A stretch of DNA of 64,000 nt from Natronohydrobacter sp. (GCA_030603695.1 JAUVXF010000001.1:236638-300637), one strand, 5' to 3'. Shown: positions 44,251-53,253, numbered from the stretch's first letter. Notes: generated from the letters alone by a model not told the origin. Translations and numbers: made by a program.

Positions 44251-47232
44251 TTATCCCAGTGCCGTGCTACAGCGCCCACAGGTGCCGGGGTGCTTGTGGC
44301 TGCCCACATCGGGCGCGATTTTCCAGCAGCGCTCGCATTTCTCGCCCTCGGCGTGGGCGAAGATTACGCCCAAGCCGGGCAGTTCGGGCATATGGAATGC
44401 CTCTGCCGGGATGGGATCGGCTGTCAGCGTCAGGGCGGATGTGATGCAGATATCGGCAAAATCCACCGATTTCAGCGCCGTCATCATGGCCTCGTCGCGC
44501 AGATGCACTACAGGTGCGGCCTCTAGCGAGGCGCCGATCACCTTGTCGCGGCGCTGGATTTCCAAAGCGGCTGTCACCACGCGGCGCGCGGCGCGAATGC
44601 CTGCCCATTTCTGTGCCAGCGCCGGGTTCAGCCAATCTGCGGGCGTTTCGGGGAAATCCTGCAAATGCACGGAGGCGTCATCACCGGGGAAGCGCGAGAG
44701 CCACACATCTTCCATGGTAAAGACCAGCACAGGCGCAAGCCATGTTGTCAGCCGGTGGAACAGGATATCCAGCACTGTGCGCGCCGCGCGGCGGCGCAGG
44801 CTGTCGGGCGCATCGCAATACAGCGCATCCTTGCGGATATCGAAGTAAAAGGCCGAAAGATCGCCAGTGGCAAAGGCAAACAAATCGCGGAACACGCCTT
44901 GGAAATCATAGGCGGCATAGCCTTTGCGCACCTGCACATCCAATTCGGCCAGCCGGTGCAAGACCCATTGCTCCAGCTCTGGCATCTCGGTTGGGGCCAC
45001 GCGCTCTGCATCTGTAAACCCGTCCAGATTGCCCAGCATGAAACGCATGGTATTGCGCAAGCGGCGGTAGCTGTCGGCCACGCCTTTCAGAATTTCCTTA
45101 CCGATCCGCAAATCGGCCGTGTAATCGGATTGTGCCACCCACAGGCGCAGAATATCCGCGCCATATTCGTCAATCACCTCTTGCGGGGCCACGGTATTGC
45201 CCAGGGATTTGGACATTTTCATGCCCTTCTCATCCAGCGTGAACCCGTGTGTCAGCACCCCATGATAAGGGGCGCGGCCCTTGGTGGCGCAGGCTTGCAA
45301 CATGGAGGAATGGAACCAGCCGCGATGCTGGTCTGTCCCTTCCAGATAGAGATCTGCAATCCCGTCCGGGCTGCCATCTGCACGATCCCGCAGCACGAAA
45401 GCATGGGTAGAGCCGCTATCAAACCACACATCCAGAATATCAAACACCTGGCTATAGGCATCCGGGTCATGCAGCCCGTCCAGAATGCGGGCCTTGAAAC
45501 CCTCTGTGTACCAGACATCCGCGCCCTCTTCCTCGAACGCGGCCTTGATACGGGCATTCACCGCCGGATCACGCAGCAGGAAATCGGGATCATTCGGTTT
45601 CGCACCGTTTTTGGTAAAACATGTCAGCGGCACACCCCAGGCGCGCTGGCGTGACAGCACCCAATCGGGGCGCGCCTCTATCATCGAATAGAGGCGGTTG
45701 CGGCCGGTTTGCGGTGTCCATTTTACCAGCTTGTCAATGCTCTCCAGCGCGCGGGCGCGGATGGTGGCGCCATGCTGGCCCATGCCATCTTCCAGCGGCT
45801 TGTCAATCGCGGCAAACCATTGGGGGGTGTTGCGATAGATCAGCGGCGCTTTGGACCGCCAGCTATGGGGGTAGGAGTGGCGCAGCTTGCCCTTGGCAAA
45901 CAGCGCGCCCGCATAGGCCAGTTGCTTGATCACGGCCACATTCGCGCCGCCCTCTTTGCCATCGGGCTTGATAATCACCTCGCCCCCGAAGAGCGGCAGA
46001 TCGGCGCGGTAGCTGCCATCTTCCAGCACATTATATGTCATGGGCAAGCCATGTTTCAGGCCGATCTGATAGTCATCATCGCCGTGGCTGGGGGCCGTGT
46101 GCACAAAGCCTGTGCCGGCATCATCGGTCACATGATCGCCGGGCAGCATGGGGACATCGAAATCCCACTCGCCATTTGCGCCCTCCAGGCCCCGGAAGGG
46201 GTGGGCGAGGGTGAGCGCGGCGAGTTCCTCGGCATTGACGGTGCGCAGGCGGGTTGCCTGCACCTTGGCCGCGTTCAGGGCGCTTTCGGCCAAGGCATCG
46301 GCCAGAATGATTTTCGCGCCCAACTCTTCCTTCGCGCCGTCCAGAAGTTCGGATACTTCATAGAGGCCATAGGCGATGTCCGGGCCGAAACAGACCGCGC
46401 GGTTTTGCGGGATCGTCCAGGGGGTGGTTGTCCAGATGACAACCTTCACACCCTCAAAGCGGCGACGGATACTGTTTGCATCTTCCCGCAGTGCTTCGGT
46501 GCTTTCTTTACCGCCTCGTAGATAAACACCTCGATCCAGAACCCTTTCGATTGAGGCGTCCACGTCCACGTTGAACAGCACCCAGATCGTATGGCTGGTA
46601 TGCTCGTGATACTCCACCTCGGCCTCGGCCAGGGCGGTTTTTTCCACCGGCGACCACATCACGGGTTTTGACCCCTGATACAGCGCGCCGTTCATCAGGA
46701 GTTTCATGAACTCGTCTGCGATCACGGCCTCTGCGTGGTAATCCATTGTCAGATAGGGGTTATCCCATTTGCCGGTAATGCCAAGGCGCTTGAATTCCTC
46801 GCGCTGGACGGCGATCCAGCCTTCTGCGAAGCGGCGGCATTCCTGACGGAAATCCACAATGCCCACGGCGTCTTTGTCCAGCCCCTTGGCGCGGTATTGT
46901 TCTTCGATCTTCCATTCGATCGGCAGGCCGTGGCAATCCCAGCCCGGCACATAGCGCGCATCGCGCCCCAGCATTTGCTGGGAGCGGGTGATGAAATCTT
47001 TCAGCACCTTGTTGAGCGCATGGCCGATATGGAGATGGCCATTCGCATAGGGGGGGCCATCATGCAGGATGAAGGGCTTGCGCCCTGCCGCACTGGCGCG
47101 CAGGCGGTCATAGATGCCCAACCGTTCCCAACGGGCCAGCCATTCGGGTTCGCGCTGGGGCAGGCCCGCGCGCATGGGGAATTCGGTTTGGGGCAGGAAG
47201 AGGGTATCTTTGTAATCGGGTGTCTGGGTCAT
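44251..47232 (-). CDS. ileS: Isoleucyl-tRNA synthetase
   Basis: Charges tRNA-Ile. The 993-residue class Ia synthetase shows HIGH as GHLHIGHALNKV, the editing domain, and KMSKS in EKGMKMSKSLGNTV. The C-terminal zinc-binding segment has CERCWKIAPDVG and CGRCSTAL, present in most bacterial IleRS. The ATG at 47232 opens MTQTPDYKDTLFLPQTEFPMRAGLP, the family N-terminus; the ORF track start at 47289 lies upstream of it. The gene is longer than E. coli IleS (938) by about 55 residues, within the range known for alphaproteobacteria. It appears to be transcribed alone. Confidence 0.97.
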   Translation of the reverse strand: MTQTPDYKDTLFLPQTEFPMRAGLPQREPEWLARWERLGIYDRLRASAAGRKPFILHDGPPYANGHLHIGHALNKVLKDFITRSQQMLGRDARYVPGWDCHGLPIEWKIEEQYRAKGLDKDAVGIVDFRQECRRFAEGWIAVQREEFKRLGITGKWDNPYLTMDYHAEAVIADEFMKLLMNGALYQGSKPVMWSPVEKTALAEAEVEYHEHTSHTIWVLFNVDVDASIERVLDRGVYLRGGKESTEALREDANSIRRRFEGVKVVIWTTTPWTIPQNRAVCFGPDIAYGLYEVSELLDGAKEELGAKIILADALAESALNAAKVQATRLRTVNAEELAALTLAHPFRGLEGANGEWDFDVPMLPGDHVTDDAGTGFVHTAPSHGDDDYQIGLKHGLPMTYNVLEDGSYRADLPLFGGEVIIKPDGKEGGANVAVIKQLAYAGALFAKGKLRHSYPHSWRSKAPLIYRNTPQWFAAIDKPLEDGMGQHGATIRARALESIDKLVKWTPQTGRNRLYSMIEARPDWVLSRQRAWGVPLTCFTKNGAKPNDPDFLLRDPAVNARIKAAFEEEGADVWYTEGFKARILDGLHDPDAYSQVFDILDVWFDSGSTHAFVLRDRADGSPDGIADLYLEGTDQHRGWFHSSMLQACATKGRAPYHGVLTHGFTLDEKGMKMSKSLGNTVAPQEVIDEYGADILRLWVAQSDYTADLRIGKEILKGVADSYRRLRNTMRFMLGNLDGFTDAERVAPTEMPELEQWVLHRLAELDVQVRKGYAAYDFQGVFRDLFAFATGDLSAFYFDIRKDALYCDAPDSLRRRAARTVLDILFHRLTTWLAPVLVFTMEDVWLSRFPGDDASVHLQDFPETPADWLNPALAQKWAGIRAARRVVTAALEIQRRDKVIGASLEAAPVVHLRDEAMMTALKSVDFADICITSALTLTADPIPAEAFHMPELPGLGVIFAHAEGEKCERCWKIAPDVGSHKHPGTCGRCSTALG

Positions 47233-47410
47233 GGCCTGTGTCACTTTTGCGGAATTCTGGGCTTGCTGGCGCCAAAGCGGCCCCGGCACTCCGGGCGCAT
47301 CAGAGTGCCGGGACGCTAATTCGGTGAATGATCGCTATCTGACCCATGGGGCGCGTTATAGGCAGGCCAAGTGGCCGCGTCCAGAGGCAAGCGGGGCGCA
47401 GGGAGGACGC

Positions 47411-47462
47411 GGGGGCTGCCGCCCCCGCACCCCCGCTTCAAGGGGGGCACGCCCCCCTTGAA
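47411..47462. terminator. Two GC hairpins in the ileS-VOC intergenic region
   Basis: GGGGGC-TGCC-GCCCCC, then the palindrome TTCAAGGGGGGC-AC-GCCCCCCTTGAA (47437-47462). The second has a stem of 12 bp. They lie between the divergent ileS and VOC starts, so they are not classical terminators of either; they may be mobile repeats. Confidence 0.55.
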
Positions 47463-47492
47463 AATCCCCGTGGATATTTGAGCCAAGATGAA
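47460..47492 (-). repeat. Short Rhodobacterales intergenic motif (CATCTTGG type), copy 2
   Basis: On the minus strand CTTTCATCTTGGCTCAAATATCCACGGGGATTTTC. It matches the element between cobS and cobQ (24130-24162) at TTTCATCTTGG and AATATCC, and here it joins directly to the GC-rich palindrome at 47437-47462. Confidence 0.65.
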
Positions 47493-47551
47493 AGGCTTGA
47501 GTTTTGCCATGCTTTGACGCAGGGAAGCGGGGAAACAGGGGAGGGTTTGCG

Positions 47552-47965
47552 ATGTTGATGCCGTTTCATTTTGCTTATCATGTGCATGATCTGGAGGCCG
47601 CGCGCGCGTTTTATGGCGGGGTGCTGGGCTGTGCCGAGGGGCGCAGCACCGAGACCTGGGTGGATTTTGATTTCTTCGGCCATCAGATAAGCCTGCATCT
47701 GGGTGCGCCGTTTGCCAATGCGCCCACAGGCAAGGTGGGTGATCATATGGTGCCTATGCCGCATTTCGGGCTGGTGCTGGATGTGGCGCGGTTTCAGGCT
47801 TTGGCAGCGCGGCTGGATGCGGCGGGGGTGGAATTTGTGATCCCGCCCAGCCTGCGCTTTGAGGGCCAGCCCGGCGCGCAATGGACGATGTTCTTTCGCG
47901 ACCCGTCGGGCAACCCGATTGAAGTGAAGGGATTTGTGGATCAGTCGCAGATTTTTGCGGCCTGA
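47552..47965 (+). CDS. VOC family (glyoxalase/dioxygenase superfamily) protein
   Basis: A 137-residue vicinal-oxygen-chelate protein with two beta-alpha-beta-beta-beta units: FHFAYHVHDLEAARAFYGGVLGCAEGRST at the N-terminus and FGLVLDVARFQALAARLDAAG through FFRDPSGNPIEVKGF at the C-terminus. Candidate metal ligands are the His in HFAYHVHD and the Glu of NPIEVKG. The start ATG at 47552 has GGAGGG seven bases upstream; the earlier ORF start at 47504 is out of family. Its last 25 bases overlap the end of cutA on the other strand. Glyoxalase, dioxygenase and resistance roles all occur in this family, so the function is open. Confidence 0.85.
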   Translation: MLMPFHFAYHVHDLEAARAFYGGVLGCAEGRSTETWVDFDFFGHQISLHLGAPFANAPTGKVGDHMVPMPHFGLVLDVARFQALAARLDAAGVEFVIPPSLRFEGQPGAQWTMFFRDPSGNPIEVKGFVDQSQIFAA

Positions 47966-48273
47966 AGTTCCTGGGCGACCCAATCTGCCACCCCTGGCCC
48001 CATGGCGGTGATCGGCAAAGCGATTATCGTAGGAAGTGCATAGGGGTGGTGGTGGCGGATGCGTGTGCAGACGGCCTCGAAATTGGGGCGCGGGGTTTTC
48101 ATGCGCAGCAGGATTTCGGTTTCCGAATCGATCTGGCCTTGCCAGCAAAACAGGCTTTCCACTTTGGGCAAGAGGTTGGCGCAGGCGATGAGCCGCGCTT
48201 TCAGGCAAGCGCCTGCGATGGCGCGGGCGCTATCTTTGTCGGGGCAGGTAACTTCGACTTCCAGCAATTCCAT
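47941..48273 (-). CDS. cutA: Divalent cation tolerance protein CutA
   Basis: A 110-residue trimeric CutA1 homologue of the PII-like fold. MELLEVEVTCPDKDSARAIAGACLKARLIACANLLPKVESLFCWQGQI and HHPYALPTIIALPITA are diagnostic. The ATG at 48273 has GGAGG five bases upstream (the ORF track opens at 48285). CutA was linked to copper tolerance in E. coli, but its role elsewhere is unsettled. The gene converges on the VOC gene and the two stops overlap by 25 bp, so both mRNAs have complementary 3' ends. Confidence 0.95.
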   Translation of the reverse strand: MELLEVEVTCPDKDSARAIAGACLKARLIACANLLPKVESLFCWQGQIDSETEILLRMKTPRPNFEAVCTRIRHHHPYALPTIIALPITAMGPGVADWVAQELQAAKICD

Positions 48274-48420
48274 TTCGGCCTCCATCTTGGCCAGTTTTGC
48301 GATCCTATGCTGTGATTTTGCGCCCGGCAGCGGTGGCGGGCCATGATTTAGCGCAAATCATGCGATGGTCTTTGGCCCTTTATGCTGTGGCGGGATGGGG
48401 ATGCGTGGCCTGGCCCTTGG

Positions 48421-50085
48421 TCAGATAGGGGCCGTATCGCCCTGGTGTCCGGCATGGGCGCGCGGAGGCACCAGCCTGCGCGTGCGGGGCAGGGTGATAT
48501 CGGGATGTGCAAGCAATTCGGTTTGCGCAAGCATGCGGCGCGGTGTGGTTTCGTCCTTCTCGAATGACAGCATGGTGTTGCCCCCTGCCAGACGTGTGGC
48601 GCGCAGGCGAAGCCGTTCGCCAGAGTGCAGGCGCACTGTGCCTGTCAGATCCTGTTGCGGGGCGGTGCCTTCGCTGTCGCGCAGGCGCAGGGTGAAGAAT
48701 TCGGCCAGCCGCGCCCAAAAGGCTGTCGGCCCGCAAGCTTCTGCCCAGTGTTCCAGCGCGGCAGCAAGCCCGCGATCTGTCAGATCTGTGCAAGGGTCGG
48801 TTTGCCACATGCAGCGGTAGGGCGCATTGGCCAGCAATGTCTGGCCGTTCAGGCCGAATACAACCACTGCCTGTGACAGCTTGTCCAGCGCGTTATGCGC
48901 GGTTTCTATTTCGGCGCGGAAGCTGCGGGTGAGCGTGGTTTCGGTGGTGATATCCTGCATGAACAGGGCAAAAGCCCCGTCAGGCTGCGGCTGGCCTGTG
49001 ACATGAAAGGTCTTGCCGCAATCCAGCCCCCATTCTTCGCAATAGGCACCGTTTTGGGCTGCTTTTTCCATATCCAGAATTTCGCGCCGCCAAGAATTGA
49101 AATCTTTGGGTTCGGGCAGCATGCGCGCTTCGCGCAGCGCATAGAGCATTTGTTCGAAACTGGGGCGCGCGGCCAGAAATAGCGGCTCCAGCCCCGTCAT
49201 ATCCACCAGCGCAGGGTTGAAAACAACCAGCCTGCGTTCGGCATCGAACAGCGCCAGACCGATGGGCAGAGAGGCGAATGTCTTTGTCAGCCGTTGCAGG
49301 GTTTCGCGGCGGGCGGTTTCGGATTGCACCGCGGTATCTATGGGGGTGGCGAAATGGGTTACGCCCCCGTCAGAGGCTATGCTGCTAAGGGAAAACCAAT
49401 GCGTTTTGCCGTCATTCTCCAAGGCGCGCCGTGCGGTGCCAGAACTGGCCGGGGCTGGGCCGAACAGATCGGGAAGTGGCCAGGACAGGGGCATATCCGG
49501 GCTTTGGCGCCGTTGCAGGGCAGTGACATAGGCGGCATTGGCCCAGATAATGCGCCCAGCCTCATCTTGTTGCCAGACAAGGCTGGGTATGTCGCGCAGC
49601 ACATGGCGCAGGCGCAGCACTTCTTGTTGCAGGGCATCATAGCTTAGCCGATCCACTGCCAGAAGCGCCCCTTCTTCGGACAGATCGCACAGCCGCAGAT
49701 GCAGCAGCCCATTGCGATAACTGGCAGTCAATTCCAGTTGGGCAGAATTTTCGGCCAGAAGAGACAGTTCCTGTATCTGAGGCAGCGTTGCAAGGTGATG
49801 TTCGATCAGGGGAAAGCGTGGAATCAGGTAATCCATCAGCCGGGGGAAGGGCGGGGCATCGCGCCCCTGTTTGCCGGGCAGAGAGGACAGCAACGCAGCC
49901 CCCCTTTCAGAGCAGTCCACAAGCGTTTCGCCGCGAAAGATGAAGGCGGCCACCTGCGTATCGGCAAGGAGGGATTGGCTGTCCGCCCTGCGGTGCCGCA
50001 GCCCATGCAACATGGCCAAAATGGCCAGCAGCACTGTTGCGGCGGTGAAAACGGTGACAAATCCGAAAAGAACAGCCTGTGCCAT
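48421..50085 (-). CDS. Membrane-anchored PAS-domain protein without output domain
   Basis: A 554-residue protein. One N-terminal membrane helix (AVLFGFVTVFTAATVLLAILAML) is followed by about three PAS-like regions: LVWQQDEAGRIIWANAAYVTAL (about 170-200), LPIGLALFDAERRLVVFNPALVDMTGL (about 272-300) and LSQAVVVFGLNGQTLLANAPYRCMW (about 410-440). No histidine-kinase, GGDEF or other catalytic domain follows; the C-terminus is disordered-looking and basic (TRRLVPPRAHAGHQGD). It lies downstream of the sensor-exonuclease gene on the same strand, 117 bp away. It may be a kinase-less relative of HWE or PAS kinases, or a scaffold. The function is unknown. Confidence 0.72.
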   Translation of the reverse strand: MAQAVLFGFVTVFTAATVLLAILAMLHGLRHRRADSQSLLADTQVAAFIFRGETLVDCSERGAALLSSLPGKQGRDAPPFPRLMDYLIPRFPLIEHHLATLPQIQELSLLAENSAQLELTASYRNGLLHLRLCDLSEEGALLAVDRLSYDALQQEVLRLRHVLRDIPSLVWQQDEAGRIIWANAAYVTALQRRQSPDMPLSWPLPDLFGPAPASSGTARRALENDGKTHWFSLSSIASDGGVTHFATPIDTAVQSETARRETLQRLTKTFASLPIGLALFDAERRLVVFNPALVDMTGLEPLFLAARPSFEQMLYALREARMLPEPKDFNSWRREILDMEKAAQNGAYCEEWGLDCGKTFHVTGQPQPDGAFALFMQDITTETTLTRSFRAEIETAHNALDKLSQAVVVFGLNGQTLLANAPYRCMWQTDPCTDLTDRGLAAALEHWAEACGPTAFWARLAEFFTLRLRDSEGTAPQQDLTGTVRLHSGERLRLRATRLAGGNTMLSFEKDETTPRRMLAQTELLAHPDITLPRTRRLVPPRAHAGHQGDTAPI

Positions 50086-50202
50086 GCCGATACTCCGATT
50101 CGCGCCCCGGTTGGCCCAGGGATCGCAGAAACAGCATCGGCAATATTCCTTAATCTTATCTTAAAGCAGGCAAATTTGTGGTTAATTGCTGGTTTGCGCA
50201 GC

Positions 50203-52299
50203 TTAGGACGGGGTGTTGAGGTCTTTCAACAACCGCCCGTGGCGGCGCACTTCGGCCAGCACATCGCCAAAGGTGACAAGCCCGCGGGATTTGAGCATTG
50301 GCATAAGCTTGAGAAACGCATCTGCCGTGGCCACAGTATCGCCAATTGCGGTATGGCGGGCCTCTTCGGGGATGGTAATGCCCAGACGCGCGGTCAGGGC
50401 ATCTAGCGAATGCTGTTCCAACTGCCCATACACCACCGCAGAGAGAAGCACTGTATCCAGCACCGGGTGATCGAAACTTGCGCCAATCGCGCTTTCATGG
50501 CGGCGCAGGAATTCCATGTCAAAGGGGGCGTTATGGGCCACCAGCACGGCCCCGCGCGCGAAATCGTGGAAGCGCTTGCCAGCCTCTGCCATGGTGGGGG
50601 CGCCTTTGACCATATCCTCGGTAATCCCATGCACCTCGGTAGAGCTTTGGGGGATCGGGCGCTTGGGATCAACCAGCGTATCAAACACCTCGCGCTGGAC
50701 GCGGCGGCCATTGACAAGGCGCACGGCGGCAATTTGCACAATCTCGTCGCTGGACGGGGTCAGGCCCGTGGTTTCGGTATCGAAAACCACATATGTCAGG
50801 TCTTCCAGCCGGCTTTCCAGCACTTCGGCGTTCCGCTCTTTCGAGAGCAACTCGAAATCATAGACGACTTCGCGCTCTATCGGGGCGGGGCGGCGGGTGG
50901 CGCGGCGGGCATTGGGGATGGGCAGGCGCACAGAAGCCCAACCATCGGGCCGCGCCTCTGTCCAGGCCTCTGTCGCATGGGCGTTCAGCACGGCGCGCGG
51001 GGTAAGATCGGGCAGATCGGCGCTGATTGGCTCTGTCAGCCAAATATCAAACGCGCCCACCGCCAGCGCCTCGCCCTGCCATAACATATCGAACACCGCG
51101 CCGGGGCCATCTTCCTCGGCCAATTCCAGACGAAAGCCAGAGGCATGGCCGGTTTTCGCCAGTTTCTCGCCCAGCCAGCGGAAGAATAGCGCCAGTTCAA
51201 ACCCGTCACATGTCAGCATCAGATCGGGGCCATGGGTGTCTATTTGCAGCCCTAGCGCGCTGAATTGCGCGCTTATGCCATCCAGCAGATCGCGGGCGCG
51301 GATCTGGCCAAGGGGCAGCCAATCGCCGCGCCCTTCATCATAGCGCTTGCCCAGATCGGTGATAGCGGCAGAGAGCACGCGCACTTCGGCCATCAGCGCG
51401 GCTGTCAGATCGGGGGCTTGGGCTGTTCCGGCATCTTCGGACAGCACACCAATCACAGTTTGCAGATTGGCGGCAGGGCGGCGCACGCGGTCGAACACCT
51501 CGGCCAGCAGGGCCTCGCGCGCGGCATGGGTGGCCAGATCGGCGGTCACATCGCGCAATGTCAGCACAAAGCCGGGGCGGCGGGTGTTGTCGGTGCGGCG
51601 CAAGACGCGCATACGCCCGGCCAGCAAGCGCCCGGTGCTGGTGGTGGCGCAGATCAGATCGGTGGCGGCCTCTGGGTCATTCAGTTTGCTCAGCCTGTCA
51701 TAGGCATGGGTGACAGGGCCTTCGCGCAGGTAATCCAGCAAGTTGCGATCAAGGCCCGGCGCGCCGCCTGCTTCCAGAATTGTCACAGCCTGCCCATTGT
51801 AAAACACAAGCTGATAATCGGCTGTGCATAGCAGCACAGCCACTGGCACATCGGCCAAAAGCTTTTCCAGCCGCGCCTTTTCGGCAGACAGGCGCGAGGT
51901 TTCGCGCGCCACGGATTCCGCCAGCGCAGAGCGCGTTTGCGCAAGCGAGCGCGTGATGGCCGCTGCGGCAGGTGCCAGATCGCCCAGATAGCGCGCGCGG
52001 TCTTTTTCGGCGCCAATATCCTCATTCACATCGGCCAGCGCGCGGGTGCGGATGGCATTGGCCAGCGCATCTATGGCGCGGGCGACATGGGTATCGAACA
52101 GATACCAGATGCCAGTTACAAGAAACACAATTAGAAAGCCTGCCAGAATTCCGGCTTGCAGCAAGGGGGCCATCAGATCAGGGGCCGCGTTGCGCGACAG
52201 CACAACCCAGCCGCCCACAGCCAATGCCGCCAGCGCGCCTGCGGCCAGCAGCGCGAAGAACAGCAAAACCCGAATGCGCAGGCTTAGACGGTCAAGCAT
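50203..52299 (-). CDS. Membrane PAS sensor with degenerate kinase core fused to DnaQ-like 3'-5' exonuclease
   Basis: A roughly 698-residue fusion. Two membrane segments (about residues 9-35 and 43-70) are followed by a HAMP-like linker and a PAS region (about 145-255). A kinase-like core follows (about 266-460) in which the usual phospho-His motif is FDRVRRPAANLQ, with no histidine; G and N boxes are not recognisable. The C-terminus (about 505-690) is an intact DEDDh exonuclease: FDTETTG, VAHNAPFD, HTAIGDTVATAD. The ATG at 52299 overlaps the receiver-domain gene. The exonuclease resembles DNA polymerase III epsilon; its substrate is unknown. The gene belongs to the acetate block and may answer a signal through the PAS domain. 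Confidence 0.85.
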   Translation of the reverse strand: MLDRLSLRIRVLLFFALLAAGALAALAVGGWVVLSRNAAPDLMAPLLQAGILAGFLIVFLVTGIWYLFDTHVARAIDALANAIRTRALADVNEDIGAEKDRARYLGDLAPAAAAITRSLAQTRSALAESVARETSRLSAEKARLEKLLADVPVAVLLCTADYQLVFYNGQAVTILEAGGAPGLDRNLLDYLREGPVTHAYDRLSKLNDPEAATDLICATTSTGRLLAGRMRVLRRTDNTRRPGFVLTLRDVTADLATHAAREALLAEVFDRVRRPAANLQTVIGVLSEDAGTAQAPDLTAALMAEVRVLSAAITDLGKRYDEGRGDWLPLGQIRARDLLDGISAQFSALGLQIDTHGPDLMLTCDGFELALFFRWLGEKLAKTGHASGFRLELAEEDGPGAVFDMLWQGEALAVGAFDIWLTEPISADLPDLTPRAVLNAHATEAWTEARPDGWASVRLPIPNARRATRRPAPIEREVVYDFELLSKERNAEVLESRLEDLTYVVFDTETTGLTPSSDEIVQIAAVRLVNGRRVQREVFDTLVDPKRPIPQSSTEVHGITEDMVKGAPTMAEAGKRFHDFARGAVLVAHNAPFDMEFLRRHESAIGASFDHPVLDTVLLSAVVYGQLEQHSLDALTARLGITIPEEARHTAIGDTVATADAFLKLMPMLKSRGLVTFGDVLAEVRRHGRLLKDLNTPS

Positions 52300-52714
52300 T
52301 CGCACTGCCTGTCGCTGGCAATGCTGCGCGCGGAAGCGACAGGATTTCGCGCACCTGTTCGCGCAGTTCTTTCAGCTCGAACGGCTTGGAGATGAACCCA
52401 TCCGCCCCCATTGCCAGCCCTTTGCGCCGCTCCATCGCAGAGCCGCGCGCGGTCATCATCAAAATCCGCACATCGGCGCATTCAGGATCGGCGCGCACGC
52501 TTTGGCAGATTTCATAGCCCGATACTTCGGGCAGCATGACATCCAGCAACACCAGATCGGGCTTGCGGGTGCGGATCATCTCTACCGCGCCTGCACCGGT
52601 GGCAAGGCGGCTTTGGTTATAGCCTTCACGCGTCAGCAGGTAGTTAAGGGCAATGGCGATATTGTCCTCATCCTCGACGACGAGAATCTCAACCCTCTTG
52701 GCGTTCTCCTCCAT
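52292..52714 (-). CDS. Single-domain response regulator (receiver only)
   Basis: A 140-residue CheY-like receiver. Key residues are VVEDEDN (acidic pocket), LVLLDVMLPEVSG (phospho-Asp), LMMTARG (Thr) and ISKPFE (Lys). There is no DNA-binding or enzymatic output domain. The ATG at 52714 has AGGAGG five bases upstream. The start lies within the 3' end of the previous gene (26 bp overlap) and the stop overlaps the sensor-exonuclease start, so all three are tightly coupled. A partner kinase with an intact histidine is not present here: the overlapping gene product has lost it. It may be phosphorylated by a distant kinase. Confidence 0.9.
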   Translation of the reverse strand: MEENAKRVEILVVEDEDNIAIALNYLLTREGYNQSRLATGAGAVEMIRTRKPDLVLLDVMLPEVSGYEICQSVRADPECADVRILMMTARGSAMERRKGLAMGADGFISKPFELKELREQVREILSLPRAALPATGSANA

Positions 52715-53237
52715 GTGCTCCTCCTTCACATGCAATTCTTAAAAACGGATCATTGGGGTCAAGCTGGTACCATTCCGCAGTCTGCGGAATGCCATCCTCA
52801 TCCAGCCTTGTGCCCTCTGTCAGATCCGCGCGCCGGGCGGTGGCGCAATCGAACATGGATTGAAAGCCCATCGTAATCGCCCAGCGTTCCTGCAAGATAA
52901 CCCCGGTCAGAATGAGATCGGGGTTGCGGCTATTGTGTTGGCGAATGCGGTTATCCACCGCGATAATCCGGTTTGTCAGGGGCACAGCGAATGTCCATGG
53001 CCGCATCCACGACACATGCGCATTCTTGCTGACAACGATTACATTCTCGGGCAAGCCGCCCTCAAAGCGCTCTGCCCAAGAATATTCCAGATAGACAACC
53101 ATAGATACCATGCCTGCGGCAACACCCACAGGCGTCAGCCATTCGGGCAGCATGCGCCTGCTGAGGCGCCGCAGGATCAGGGCCGTGCCGCCACCGCCAA
53201 ATCCCGCCACGATAACTGCCAGAAATTCCATCAACAT
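52689..53237 (-). CDS. Small membrane protein of unknown function in the acetate/sensor operon
   Basis: A 182-residue protein I do not recognise. An N-terminal hydrophobic segment (LMEFLAVIVAGFGGGGTALIL) and a second (LTPVGVAAGMVSMVVYLEY) are followed by a soluble part with well-formed sequence (VSKNAHVSWMRPWTFAVPLTNRIIAVDNRIR, VILQERWAITMGFQSMFDCATARRADLTEG). It lies 16 bp after the DUF294 gene stop and overlaps the receiver gene by 26 bp, so it belongs to the operon. The start could also be the internal ATG at 53231. Conserved-looking Trp and Arg residues suggest a real protein. No catalytic motif is seen. Confidence 0.7.
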   Translation of the reverse strand: MLMEFLAVIVAGFGGGGTALILRRLSRRMLPEWLTPVGVAAGMVSMVVYLEYSWAERFEGGLPENVIVVSKNAHVSWMRPWTFAVPLTNRIIAVDNRIRQHNSRNPDLILTGVILQERWAITMGFQSMFDCATARRADLTEGTRLDEDGIPQTAEWYQLDPNDPFLRIACEGGAHGGERQEG

Positions 53238-53253
53238 CGAGACTCATATCCCT

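Noticed and set aside
47411-47462. Hairpins read as the ileS terminator
   Set aside because: They lie upstream of ileS on its strand, not after its stop, so they cannot end the ileS transcript.
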